A stretch of 64,000 nucleotides of DNA from Hysterangium stoloniferum. Lineage: Eukaryota; Basidiomycota; Agaricomycetes; Hysterangiales; Hysterangiaceae. The translations under genes and the position numbers were made by a program. This document shows, in pieces, positions 22,543-33,243 of this stretch. The stretch spans positions 434,001 through 498,000 of the forward strand of contig WHVD01000017.1 in assembly GCA_015178975.1 (NCBI GenBank), written 5' to 3'. Below the pieces are notes generated by a model that was not told the DNA's origin, made no database searches, and worked only from the letters and a program-made list of their open reading frames with translations. Within the stretch, counting starts at the first letter, position 1; each line of letters opens with the position of its first letter.

Positions 22543-22820
22543 TGTAAGGTTCAGCTATAAGTTAGCGTAATCCTTCGGTTTGAGCTTCTTACGAAGAGGA
22601 ACGAGTAGAGTAGGAATAGGCTCCAATTCAAAATAACTACTGTAGCTAATGGGTGGTTTCCCTATTTATGCTTGCATTCGTAGACTAAACCCCCTAGCGA
22701 CAGATAATAGAAATGAAACAGTGTTCTGATCGGAAAATTATCTACCCTCTCTTTACCCCCTGAGACAACGGCGGTAGACTGCTCCGTGCCAAGTCCGCCA
22801 CCAGGTCCGCTCCCGTTACA
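22543..22820 (-). repeat. gypsy 3' LTR (minus-strand element)
   Basis: 278 bp, TGTAAGGTTCAG to CTCCCGTTACA. All three differences from the other LTR are CpG in that copy and TpG or CpA here. Confidence 0.95.
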
Positions 22821-22868
22821 CCCACCCTCCCATGCTGCAATGCAGTGTGCCATTAACAGCGGACTGGT

Positions 22869-25169
22869 TTAGCTATGCAAATCCCTCACCCCCTGCTCCA
22901 GCTCGTCTAAGTTGTCACTCACGTAACTGCCATCGAGGTCCATCTCCTCCTCGTGGCCATGACCAAACTGTTGCATCAATGCATGTGGTCCGTCCTTCCT
23001 GATCACCTGAGATGGTGCTGACCCCCTTACACACCCCTCCTTGGCCTGCAGTGGACGTAAGACTGGCATGCGAGTTTCGAGGCGGTGCACTGAAGATGAT
23101 GCCACTGGCCCGGAAGTACCCTGCTGCCGCCTTCTTCGCTGGTGACGGAGTGCACTTGAGGCCTGTGGTGACGGTAGGGTGCCTGGTACATCTCGCCGTG
23201 GAGACAACCTGTCGATCAGCGATGAAGGTTGTTGTCTCTCCCTCCAGGCACGGGTCCATTCCCTTACACGAGGGTTGACCGTAGATTTGGATTGTGGTAT
23301 GTTATTCCTCTGCTGTGCTTCGAGGAGTTGATGCTGCATAGTCTCGAGCTGCTCCATACGCAAATCCCATGCCACTTGGACGCCTCGAAGAGCACTATTG
23401 CGAACGGCAGCCATTGTAGTCGTCAAAAACTCTGTGGATACCTGCGTTGGATAATCTTGAGCATCCATAGTGGGTGATTCTTTTTCAGCGATTGGGACAG
23501 CTGAACCCACAGAAATAGGAGGCAAGTCTTCAGCGCTTGATATGTAAGACATTCCCTGATGAAGGTTTGAGCTCAAAGACATCTTGGCAACTTCGATGTG
23601 ATTCGAGAGCCGCCCTTGGCCCCTGGGCAACGATCGAACACTTGTAACACCTAGTGCCTCCAGGTAAGCCTTCAAAGGATGAACATGCTGAACAGCGTGA
23701 TATGGCAACCAGGTAGTTTCTCCAGTGTTCCACAAAACCTCAAAGAAGGCCTCGAGGCCCTTGCCTGAATGAGCAAGGATCTTCTCCACTGCCCACTCGC
23801 GTGGCTGACTACCAAAACCCAGAATCTGCCTCAACTGCCTCCCTGGGAACAGATGATCGTCATTCGGAATGTGCATCCGAAGCAACAAGGCATGAAAACT
23901 TGGGTTAATCCCCTGTTGCTTGAGCTCCCTTGACAGTTCCAACTGGTATGTCACTCCTGGCTCCAGTACCCGGCTGATCCTAAACGGTCCTATATATTTT
24001 GGAAGCAGTTTACGTGCCCGATTTTTTGGTAAACGTAAGTTCTTCATGGATAGATAAACTAAATCATTCACGTTAAATACAGCAGACCTCCAGTGTCGAT
24101 TTGCCTGCCGCATCTGCTTAACCCTAGCGGTCAGTATCTCATCGTGTGCATTCATGATTGCCAGCTTCATCCGTTCTGCAAATTCAAGGACACCTGGATA
24201 CTTCGTATTGTTGTCCCAGAGGAGTGGCCGTGGCAGCCGACCATAATTCAAAAAAAATGGTGAGAATCCAGTTGTTTCCGATGTGGCGTTATTCATCGCA
24301 AACTCAATAGCTGACAGCTTCAACACCCAATCTCTCTGGTTTGGTGCTACACATTGCCTAAGCATTTGTGTCATCGTCCGATTCACCCGTTTGGTAGCGC
24401 CATCTGTTTGGGGGTGGTATGATGAAGACATCCACAGTTCGACTCCTATCAACCGATGAAGCTCCCTCCAAAAGATACTTGTAAATAATGAATCTCGATC
24501 GCTAACAATTTTGTCGGGCAGCCCATGCAACTTGTAAACATGGTTGAAGATCACCTCAGCCATTTGAATAGCAGTATAGTTGCTGCGCACCGGTACCAAA
24601 TGGACCATGCAAGTTAAGTGGTCAATAATAACGCAGATGCTATCGAACTCTCCAAGGCGATTCCTAGATGCTGGCAAGGGTCCTACAAAATCAATCCCAA
24701 TTGCCTCCCACGGCTGTGATGGCACTTCCATTGAGCGAAGTTGTCCCTGTGGTTTCTGTGTTTCAGATTTCGACGTGGCACACACACTGCATGACTTGCA
24801 AAATAATTCAACATCTTTGGTTAATGACGGCCACCACACATTGGTTCGCAAATATGTAGCAGTTTTCCTAGCCCCTAGATGTGCCAAGATGGAATGGGCA
24901 TGCGAAATGACAATTTCCCGCACTCGTCGATTCCCAATGGTAATATCAGGGATGCAAAGTAGCTTGACACCCTCCAGATTTAAAAACAGAAACCCATCCT
25001 GCGACGTAAAGCCCTTATATTCCTGCGGCGTTGCCCATATCCTCGAGAAGAAAATGTCCAATCCATACTGTCGTCGTAAGACTTCTGGGATGTCCAATCC
25101 AGCATGACCCTCCAATGGGATTTCTGCTAGTAGAAAATCTGAAGGCAACTCAGGTAATGCACCCTCCAT
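22869..25169 (-). CDS. gypsy integrase with chromodomain-like tail (fossil ORF)
   Basis: A 766-residue frame on the minus strand. An H-x-H/C-x2-C zinc region (SILAHLGARKTATYL, then CKSCSVC) is followed by the integrase core (IGIDFVGPLPASR, IVSDRDSLFTS, SSSYHPQTDG), a GPFRISRVLEPG barrel-like segment and a chromo-like region (AVEKILAHSGKG...FFEVLWNTGETTWLPY). About 250 further residues are Gln/Arg/Ser-rich with no recognised domain. The integrase would join element DNA to the host genome; a chromo-like tail usually guides it to certain chromatin. Confidence 0.8.
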   Translation of the reverse strand: MEGALPELPSDFLLAEIPLEGHAGLDIPEVLRRQYGLDIFFSRIWATPQEYKGFTSQDGFLFLNLEGVKLLCIPDITIGNRRVREIVISHAHSILAHLGARKTATYLRTNVWWPSLTKDVELFCKSCSVCATSKSETQKPQGQLRSMEVPSQPWEAIGIDFVGPLPASRNRLGEFDSICVIIDHLTCMVHLVPVRSNYTAIQMAEVIFNHVYKLHGLPDKIVSDRDSLFTSIFWRELHRLIGVELWMSSSYHPQTDGATKRVNRTMTQMLRQCVAPNQRDWVLKLSAIEFAMNNATSETTGFSPFFLNYGRLPRPLLWDNNTKYPGVLEFAERMKLAIMNAHDEILTARVKQMRQANRHWRSAVFNVNDLVYLSMKNLRLPKNRARKLLPKYIGPFRISRVLEPGVTYQLELSRELKQQGINPSFHALLLRMHIPNDDHLFPGRQLRQILGFGSQPREWAVEKILAHSGKGLEAFFEVLWNTGETTWLPYHAVQHVHPLKAYLEALGVTSVRSLPRGQGRLSNHIEVAKMSLSSNLHQGMSYISSAEDLPPISVGSAVPIAEKESPTMDAQDYPTQVSTEFLTTTMAAVRNSALRGVQVAWDLRMEQLETMQHQLLEAQQRNNIPQSKSTVNPRVREWTRAWRERQQPSSLIDRLSPRRDVPGTLPSPQASSALRHQRRRRQQGTSGPVASSSVHRLETRMPVLRPLQAKEGCVRGSAPSQVIRKDGPHALMQQFGHGHEEEMDLDGSYVSDNLDELEQGVRDLHS

Positions 25170-25175
25170 TGCCTC

Positions 25176-26684
25176 TCATGAAGAAGGTCGTTCAACATAA
25201 TCTTGATGACCAGACGTATTTGGTGTTTTTTCCCTCACCCCTTGTGACAGATGCTCCATGGGTGATCCAGATGACTTACTATGACCAATGTATGTCTTTT
25301 TGGTCGTCTCTCCTAATCCTTCAGTACGTCCTTTCCTCCTTGCTCCCAACCCTACGAGTGTTGCATATGACGGACGCATTTGATTAGCCAACCTTCCTGA
25401 CCGTCTTGGTGCTTCCTCCAATGCTACCGCTGCGGACCCCGTATACAGTGGTGTCGACACGCTGTTTAAGCCAGGTACCCCTGAACCGTAGTGCACCCCC
25501 CGTGTATCCTCTTCCATCCCTGGAATGTCAGTTACATACTCAGATTCAGCCCTAATGGTGCCCAAGGGCTCATCGCTATAGATTCTTGATAGAGCATCTG
25601 CAAACGTATTCGACTTTCCAGGGATATAGTGAATCTCGAAGTGGAATTCATTTAGAAGATCCAGCCACCATGTCTGCCTTGGAGACAGGTTCTTCTGCGT
25701 GAGTATATATTCTATCCCTTTATGGTCAGTACATATTCGGAATTTTACCCCCAACAGTTGTGATCGGAATCGTTTCAATGATTCCACAATAGCCAACAAC
25801 TCCTGTTCGTGGACAGGGTAGTTCTGTTGTGCCGAATTGAACTTTCCCAACCAGAATGACACTACTGCAGCAGTGCAGAGATCTTCACCTTGGCTGAGAA
25901 TGCCACTTGCACCTGTCAAACAAGCGTCTGTCACCAAATTAATGGTTTGATGACCTCATGAGTAGTCCAACGCAATTCTATAACTGTCACGATGGGCCTG
26001 AACAATACACTTGACGTCTTCAAAGGCACGCTGCTCTGTTGCACCCCAATGCCACTGCCTGTTTACTCCTGTCTGCGCTGCTAAAATAGCCATTGGAATT
26101 CAAACCCCCTCGCAGTTGTTAGCGAGATATCCCACTGCCCCCAAAAATCCTGCCAGCAGTTGCTTATTTGTCGGAATCTTCCAGTTGCCCACTGTATCGA
26201 CTTTATGTGGGTCCATTTTTATACCTTTATCGTTAATGACATGCCCTAAAACTGGTAACTCCGAAGCAAACAAGTGCATCTTATTGACAGCGAGGTATAA
26301 TTTTTCCCGACGGAGCACAGTAAACACGGTGCGTAGATGCTTGACATGATCACTGATAGTGTCAGAGTATACGACAATATCATCCAAGTATACATCCATG
26401 AAGACGCCAATGTACGGGGCAAAAATGTGGTTCATCAATGTCTGGTAGGTCGACGGACCATTGCAATCCCCTATTTGTAACATCAGGCTCTCCATAGTGC
26501 CATCAGGAGAGGTGAACAATGTCCGGTGGACATGCTCAGGAACCAATCGAATCTGCTCATAGGCATCCTTCCCATCTATCAAACTCCGATACTTATGACG
26601 CACAACATTCCGTAGAATAGCTTCGATATCTGGCAAGGGGGTCGCCAGCTTATATGTGTTAGCATTCTGCTCACGCTTATCCAC
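25176..26684 (-). pseudogene. gypsy reverse transcriptase and RNase H region
   Basis: On the minus strand: LPDIEAILRNVVRHKYRS near 26,620, SLIDGKDAYEQIRLVPEH near 26,560 and the catalytic YLDDIVVYSDT box near 26,380. RNase H follows with VTDACLTGASGILS near 25,930, HEQELLAIVESLKRF near 25,810, TDHKGIEYIL near 25,725 and KSNTFADALSR near 25,610. This is the element's polymerase core. Fossil, not continuous. Confidence 0.85.
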
Positions 26685-26696
26685 TACGGTGCATAT

Positions 26697-27722
26697 TCAC
26701 AAAGTACCGTCAGCCTTTGGAGGTTTAGGAATAATGAGCATAGGACATGTGTTCGTTCCCGTGGCTACTCTCCACCTCCCATTCTTGATATATGCATTTT
26801 TTTTTTCATGCCATAGATCCCTCATTGCTTCAGGGCATTTGGATGGTCTCCATGAGTAAGCTTTGGTGTCATCAATTATTGGAATGGTATGATTAACAGC
26901 CCTTAATGGAGGCAGTGCTGTTGAAGCAGTGTCTGGGTCAAGGTCAGCCACTTCAGCACGTAAGTCTGCCCTTAACCTTTCTAACTCATTGTCAAAAATT
27001 TCAGCTACTGCAGAACGGAGAGTCTCGATGGTATCTCCTTCCATGGCGAGTGGCAGCACTGACCCAATGTTGACCCTTGTAGGATTCAACCCCATCATAA
27101 CTTGATGTTGAAATATTAAAGGGGTCCCTAATATCAAGTCGTATGAATCAAGGTTAGCAACATTGAAATGCCGAGTACACTTTATATTCTGATATGAAAA
27201 CTCAGCAGTAGCAGAATAATTAATTTTTGACCGTGATCCGTGAACAGCCAACTGAATAGTAAGTGGTTTTACTAATGGATCCTTGACTACCTTCAGCTGA
27301 TCGACTAACGTCGTTGACATGAAGTCTGCCAGTGATCCGCTATCGATTAGGGCTTTCACTGGTTGTTCATTGATGAATGCCTCAATGACCACAGGTTTCG
27401 GTAAGCAACGAGTAAAGTCTTTTGGTTGCATTGAGGTACGCTGAATCATTTCAACCCCGTCATTTTGCAACTGACTCTTCTTCCTATGTGCTAACACCTT
27501 TTTCGTAGGCATATGAGCGGCGTTGACAAACACAACTGCCCTTGATAAGTCCTCTGTGACTTCTCCCCTGGCCACAATCTGTGGCACAGTCCATTCATCA
27601 TGTTGGAGATGGTCCTTCGTAACCAGGTACGTTACTGATAACTCCCGGTCACGAATCTGATACGATCCTGCTGTGAATCTGATGATAAATCGCTGTCGCT
27701 CCACCCCATTTATATCCGTCAA
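26697..27722 (-). CDS. gypsy protease and linker (fossil ORF)
   Basis: A 341-residue minus-strand frame. A retropepsin-like core is visible: VKALIDSGSLADFMS near 27,340 (the DSG catalytic turn) and YDLILGTPLIFQH near 27,140 (the ILG flap partner). The C-terminal part begins reverse transcriptase (AMRDLWHEKKNAYIKNGRW, then MLIIPKPPKADGTL near 26,740). The protease would cut Gag-Pol into its mature parts. Confidence 0.75.
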   Translation of the reverse strand: MTDINGVERQRFIIRFTAGSYQIRDRELSVTYLVTKDHLQHDEWTVPQIVARGEVTEDLSRAVVFVNAAHMPTKKVLAHRKKSQLQNDGVEMIQRTSMQPKDFTRCLPKPVVIEAFINEQPVKALIDSGSLADFMSTTLVDQLKVVKDPLVKPLTIQLAVHGSRSKINYSATAEFSYQNIKCTRHFNVANLDSYDLILGTPLIFQHQVMMGLNPTRVNIGSVLPLAMEGDTIETLRSAVAEIFDNELERLRADLRAEVADLDPDTASTALPPLRAVNHTIPIIDDTKAYSWRPSKCPEAMRDLWHEKKNAYIKNGRWRVATGTNTCPMLIIPKPPKADGTL

Positions 27723-28523
27723 GATGCCTGTCTTATAATAGACTCAAAAGCGAATCTCCAACAACTTACACATTGCCTCCTGGCAGTGTCGTCGAAAAGC
27801 TGGCATCTCTTCGGTGAACCCAGGTATGTGTTCCTCATACACGGCTTGTATTTTATCCTCTATGGCTTCGTCAACCCTGAACACAGACCAGGGCATAAAC
27901 AATGGCAAATCAGTATTGGACTCATCCCAAATCCGCAAGCCAGACTCTTCTGTATGTACCTGAAACCGAGTTTCGGGGGAAATCCCTTCCTGTAATGCCT
28001 CCTCTGGCGTGAAATACTCTTTCAAAGCTGCCAGGAGGTACTGCCCTGGAGTGGGCCTGTTTTCTCTCATTGGTTCGTCATCCTCTAAAGACTCCCCTTG
28101 ATCTGTCCCGCCCTCCATTAAAATAGCTGTACTAGCCATTTGAGCGATCGTCCAGTCGCCACTTAGGAGGGCCTGTTTTGATATCGCCATATACAAGTGG
28201 GGTCGAAGGCGATCTACTATTTCATATGTCCAGTGACAATGATCAAATATCACCTGAAACCGCTCGGTATGACACATCCCGGCATCAATGGACTCAACAT
28301 TTGAAAAATACAGACAACACTCATGTTGTATTAGAGTTGCGACAGAAATTCGGTCGGCACAGTTATTGGTAAGTCTTTTCCCAGACCATTCGGAGTTACT
28401 TAAGATACTTTGCTCTACGCGATACCCAGGTTCCCTACATACTACCTTTCCAATATGCAGCAGAGGCCCGGGTAAGACGTTATCTTTGATCACAAAATCT
28501 GCCGTTGTCAAGGACACTTCAAA

Positions 28524-30880
28524 TCATGTCCTTGGATTTTGCCCCTCAGCGATGGCAGTATCCTGCCCAAAATATTCAGTAATTGATTTTTGCAGCCAAG
28601 CTGCATAAATCCGCTCATGCAAAAGATTAAACTTCTGTTGGTCTTCCGGATTTCTCAACACAAAGGAGGCCATGTGGAGTGGTATCTCCGCACGCTCCTT
28701 TTTTTTTTCCAAATCTGTGAGTCGTTTAACTCTGACAGATTTAGCCGACATCACAGTACCCTTTTTGGGTGCCGAAAGGAATTTTCCTTGAGGACAATTG
28801 CGGGATTCATGACCCTCCCTCTTGCAATTGAAGCATCATCCTTCTGCTTGAAGTTGATTAATTTCTGAACGACTCAATTTCAAGCGAGGTACTTTATTGG
28901 TGTTTTCGAACCCAGAAGATGTCGATGGATGAGTTCTTTTTCCTTTTTCATCAGTTTGTCCCACTATCTGATTGGCTTGTTCATTCTTTTGTAGCCATCC
29001 TCGGTTCGACTTGACAAATGAGGTTTCCCTTCGTCCTTTGTCTATCTTATGAAACTCTTGAGCTGCTTCGAATCGAGTAGCCGTCTTGATGAGTCTCTTC
29101 CATGATGTATTGTCAGGGTTTAACCCCTTGTCTAACCATTTTTCCTTAAGGTAATCGTATGCACCATCCCATACAATCTGCTTAAGTTGACGCTCCTGCA
29201 TGTCAGGAAACCGAATTGCATTATGTTCAACATCTCGAGCGAAATCCCGAAAGCACCTTCCACCCTGATGGGAAGTGGTCAATCGCTTACGCAACTGCAA
29301 CTGTAATCTGCCGGAAAACAATAGTCGAAAAGACCATTGTACACAGCCTTCAACGTCCACTTCCTCTTGCTCAGTGCCACATGTTTCATATAGAATGAAC
29401 TAGCCTTGCCATCCAGGAAGTAAATGATGAGCTTAACCACCCATTTACGATCTAACCCATTAATTTCTGCCCACAGATCATAGGTGTAGATAAAGGCTTC
29501 AAGTACATCAATTTCAGCTACGCCGTTATATATAACAGCCTGCTTCGTTTTGACTCCAGCTAACAATTTTTTGGTCCATTTAGCATCGGCCTTCGACCTT
29601 TTTTGCTTTTCATGTCTTATGCGATTAGAGCTTGGTGAGGTTTTCTTTCCACACTTCTTTTTCCCTGTTTCAGAATTGCTTTCCGTAGAATCTTCTGATC
29701 CCGATCCTGAATCAGGTGCGTCTATGCTCCTACTGATTTCCGAATCAGTGGATATACTGCTGGCTGAATCATCTGATCCATCACTACTAGATGGGCTGCT
29801 GGAGTCAGATGGTGGTCCGAACTTTCCTTGCCCTCCCACTGCAAAGTACCTGCCATCAGGCACTTGTGAGGGTTCTCGTACATACTGGTTCGTCACATTC
29901 TTATGCATCTGCTTTCTCAGCAACTGACGATTTCGCTTCTTGCTCTCCCCACCAGTGTTTAGACTCGGGGAAGCTTTAGTAGGTTTCTGTAAGGGACGTT
30001 CACCCTCCATTCTCTCCTTTCCCTTAGGGGACTGGGTTGACGACTTGTTTTTAGATCCATCTGCTTTTGCAGGTTCTAACCTAGAGGAGGATGCTTCGGT
30101 TGGAATGGGTTCATTTTCGTCTACCTCAATGACAATGGCGCTTAGATTTAGGGAGACATGGGGAAATGTAACTGGACTCTCCAACCCTCTAATCATTCTC
30201 CTGGCTTTAGGTAACGTCCACGTTTCTGGTAGCGGCCCCAACTGATCTTCATCAGACTCCAAACAATCGGACCATCTAAACTGATCAGCCTGGCTGCGCT
30301 CCAGTGCCATAGCCTTGGACGCTCCCTCCTGCCTTTCATTGTCATTGCCACTACTCTCCATTTCAAACCACTCTGGAAAAAAGAGCGACTTTGTGTGGAT
30401 GAGAGGTGTCTCCTTTGGCAGCCTCCTCCGGAAGGTCTTTCGAGGGGCGGCCAGCTCTTCAGGATACAATAGGCTATACTGGTATGTCCAGTTCTGAAGA
30501 GTAACCGGAGTACGGAGGTATTCATCAATAAGGGGAAAAAGCTCTCTCTCTCCCCCGCTTTCAGACGATTCATTCGAGGCTTCACTACTGGGAGCATGGT
30601 CGTTTCCACCAGCCGGGGCCATCGAGGAATCAGAGGTTATTGTCGCTACCTCTTCCGTCTCGGCATCACGGTCCATCCTTCCCTCTCCCCCCTGATGCGT
30701 AGGGAGGATTGGTTCGGGGCCCGTGGCATTCTGAGGCGAAGAAGTACTACTCACCGTTGCTACGGCCCGATCGTTCAACTCATCAACTACCACTGCTTGT
30801 TGAACAATTCTCTTGCTCCACACGGGGATTGCGCTTCGGACTGTGCCTCGGCGAGTAACGGGTTGATTTATCTCGGACAT
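28524..30880 (-). pseudogene. gypsy gag region
   Basis: The frame 29279-30880 starts near the 5' LTR and is rich in Ser, Glu and Asp with a basic segment (KKKCGKKTSPSSNRIRHEKQ near 29,640). A capsid-like helical part follows (YDLWAEINGLDRKWVVKLI near 29,450, then LDKGLNPDNTSWKRLI near 29,110). A CCHC knuckle (CKREGHESRNCPQGKF) lies near 28,800. Gag would form the particle shell and bind RNA. The long acidic N-terminal part is unusual for gag, though I cannot say how rare. Confidence 0.7.
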
Positions 30881-31009
30881 TATGACGGTATTGGTAGGTT
30901 TTTTGGTTTGGTAGTGTGCACACGTGTTATTGTGAAAACCTAGTGGGTGATCAGTCCACTAGTAGAAAATATAAAAGAATACTAGATTGAAGACAAAACA
31001 CTCAAAAAG

Positions 31010-31287
31010 TGTAAGGTTCGGCTATAAGTTAGCGTAATCCTTCGGTTTGAGCTTCTTACGAAGAGGAACGAGTAGAGTAGGAATAGGCTCCAATTCGAAA
31101 TAACTACTGTAGCTAATGGGTGGTTTCCCTATTTATGCTTGCATTCGTAGACTAAACCCCCTAGCGACAGATAATAGAAATGAAACAGTGTTCTGATCGG
31201 AAAATTATCTACCCTCTCTTTACCCCCTGAGACAACGGCGGTAGACCGCTCCGTGCCAAGTCCGCCACCAGGTCCGCTCCCGTTACA
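31010..31287 (-). repeat. gypsy 5' LTR (minus-strand element)
   Basis: 278 bp, TGTAAGGTTCGG to CTCCCGTTACA, followed by the ATCTA target repeat at 31288-31292. Confidence 0.95.
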
Positions 31288-31299
31288 ATCTACGAGTGA

Positions 31300-31452
31300 A
31301 CTACTGGGGATTATATATATCTATGGGGAAGAAGGTTCTGGAAGGGATGACAGCGATATTACTAAAGCTATGTTAAGTATATTCCAAGATATTCTATAAT
31401 ATTCTAGGGATGTCAGGTTGATTACCAACACAACTAACCCTAAGTCAAACTG
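31300..31452 (+). promoter_or_regulatory. Probable promoter region of the DUF6535 gene
   Basis: A TATATATATCTATGG stretch lies at about 31,311-31,325, roughly 130 bp upstream of the chosen ATG. The young gypsy element ends at 31,287, only 166 bp before the start codon, so upstream regulatory sequence may have been separated from the gene. Confidence 0.4.
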
Positions 31453-33198
31453 ATGTCTTCGCAGTATGCAGGAGACAGTAGCTCCGCTGAATCACAGGTA
31501 CCAGTTGTCTCAGGTATTAAATCAGATTTTACACTGTTTCGAATCTGAAGCACGTAAACGGAAGCATCAGGAACGATCAACCGTGAACATTCGCTGCGGC
31601 CTACCACGGTTCCTTCAAGCCCAACCAAGGGGGCATCTAGTGGCGGTAATGGCCTAGATAGCGAGGAAGGCAACCCTTATGCCAAGCACATTCAATCGGA
31701 TTCGCCCATATGGTCGTCATATCTACAGGAAACGGAAAAAGAGGATAGAGAACTTGCCAATTCATTGCAAGTTGGTATCGACGAGCTTCTCATATTTGTA
31801 AACTGAATTTATTCTCCTTTATGGGATATTCAATTCATAGTTTCTCAGGCAGGCTTGTTTGGAGCGATTCTTACCGCTTTCCTGATCGAAAGTAGGAAGT
31901 ATTTGCAGGTAGATCCTCTTCAAGAAATCCTTCACACACTCCAAAATTAGTTCGCTGCGACTACCTCTCCGTCTTTTCAAGTCTCCAAATCTTCCCTTAT
32001 TGTCAACTATTTGTGGTTCAGTAGCCTCGGTCTGACCCTGGTCAGTGCGCTCTGTGCTGTACTTGCAAGGGAATGGCTGGCAAAGTATATTCCTGTATCG
32101 CCAGGAAGCCGCTCAAGTGATGCATGTGAACGTCTCCTTCGTGTTAAGAGAGCGCAGCAGTGGCGCCTCGAGTCAGTTGTTACTGGCATCCCGCTTTTGA
32201 TCCAACTAGCTCTCTTTCTTTTTTCTGCAGGTCTCGTCTTATTCACCTGGGAGAGCAGCGTAGCTTTAGGCGTGCTTACGCTTTTTTTGACCGGATGCGG
32301 AATCGCGCTATATATACTCGGGACGTTATTTCCCTTGTTTTCCCCCGCCTGTCCCTTTCAAACAACAATGTCACGCTTTTTCCCGGTCGTCTCTGCAGGA
32401 GCAAAGTATGGGACGTCCGGATCAGACAATCCTGGGTCTCTTTCATCGACATGGACATATCCATTTAGAATTTCTGAATGGCTAGAAAGCCTCTCTCGGT
32501 TCTTGGTTGAAGCACAACGAAAGCCTCAACGGACCGAACTTGAAGCTGATATCCTGGCATGGGTGATTGAAAAATCTATGTCGGAGGAGGCAGTTCAGGA
32601 GGCACTGAGGGCCGTAGCAGGTGCGAAACCATGTGAACAGTTGCGAATTGCTTTGCGCCAACGAGCCGTAACGGAAAAACTATGCAAAACATTTGAAAGT
32701 TGCTTTCACGTTACCGCGGGCGTCGTCACCGTACGTGATGCAGAACTTGCCGAAGTTTCTCTCCTGGCAATGTCACGGTTCCTTTCGCCGCGAACAGACA
32801 AACTGATAGACGAAGGGTACCTTAGCCCCTTCAGGATCCTGATACAGGTCGGGAGACCCTTACATCGGTTGGACAGTTTAGAGCCTTGCCTGAGGACATT
32901 GGGGTTGGCGGTACTTATTGGTATTAAGGTAAACATGGATGAGGGTAACCTAGGGGTGTCGACATACTCAGACATCCAAACTCTGATCACTCTGGGTGCA
33001 GCACCGTACGAGCGACAGACATTGATGATGGTTGCTATTGATGGAGCATTGTCAGAGAAAGAGGACCTACGTCCAAGGTGCCAAGAGGTAATATTGGCAT
33101 ATTGGCATCTTCGTAAGGACATTTGTCATGGCTACAGACAGAAACTAATTGATGAGCAGAGGATTGCCAGAGAATGCTGGAAGGGAAGGGTGTTATAG
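31453..33198 (+). CDS. DUF6535 membrane protein, three exons, one internal TAG
   Basis: Exons 31453-31513, 31565-31797 and 31849-33198; both introns are 51 bp, GT-AG, in phases 1 and 0, and the joined frame predicts 547 residues. The splice join gives LLIF-AGLFGAILTAFLIES, which matches my recollection of the DUF6535 core: a W-x2-Y-acidic N-terminal segment (SPIWSSYLQETEKEDREL), a membrane helix, then LWFSSLGLTLVSALCAVLAREW and a long second hydrophobic pair (LLIQLALFLFSAGLVLFTW, about 32,200-32,260). The C-terminal ~270 residues are soluble and helical. The function is unknown; it is probably an integral membrane protein. An in-frame TAG lies at 31948-31950. It could inactivate the gene, be a sequence error, or be removed by a 42 bp GTAGAT...ATTAG intron in phase 0. 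Confidence 0.7.
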
Positions 33199-33243
33199 CA
33201 GGTGAACTGTCCTGTTTACATCAATGAAAATACACATAGCTGA

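Larger units (their letters stand above)
22543..31287 (-). mobile_element. Ty3/gypsy retrotransposon, young, minus strand
   Basis: An 8.7 kb element bounded by two 278 bp LTRs (22543-22820 and 31010-31287) that differ at 3 positions by eye, flanked by perfect ATCTA repeats (22538-22542 and 31288-31292). On the minus strand the parts run gag, zinc knuckle, protease, reverse transcriptase, RNase H, integrase with a chromodomain-like tail, then a GGGAGGGTGGG polypurine tract next to the 3' LTR. Little LTR divergence means a recent insertion. It is nearly whole but has several breaks (about four to six). Confidence 0.92.
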
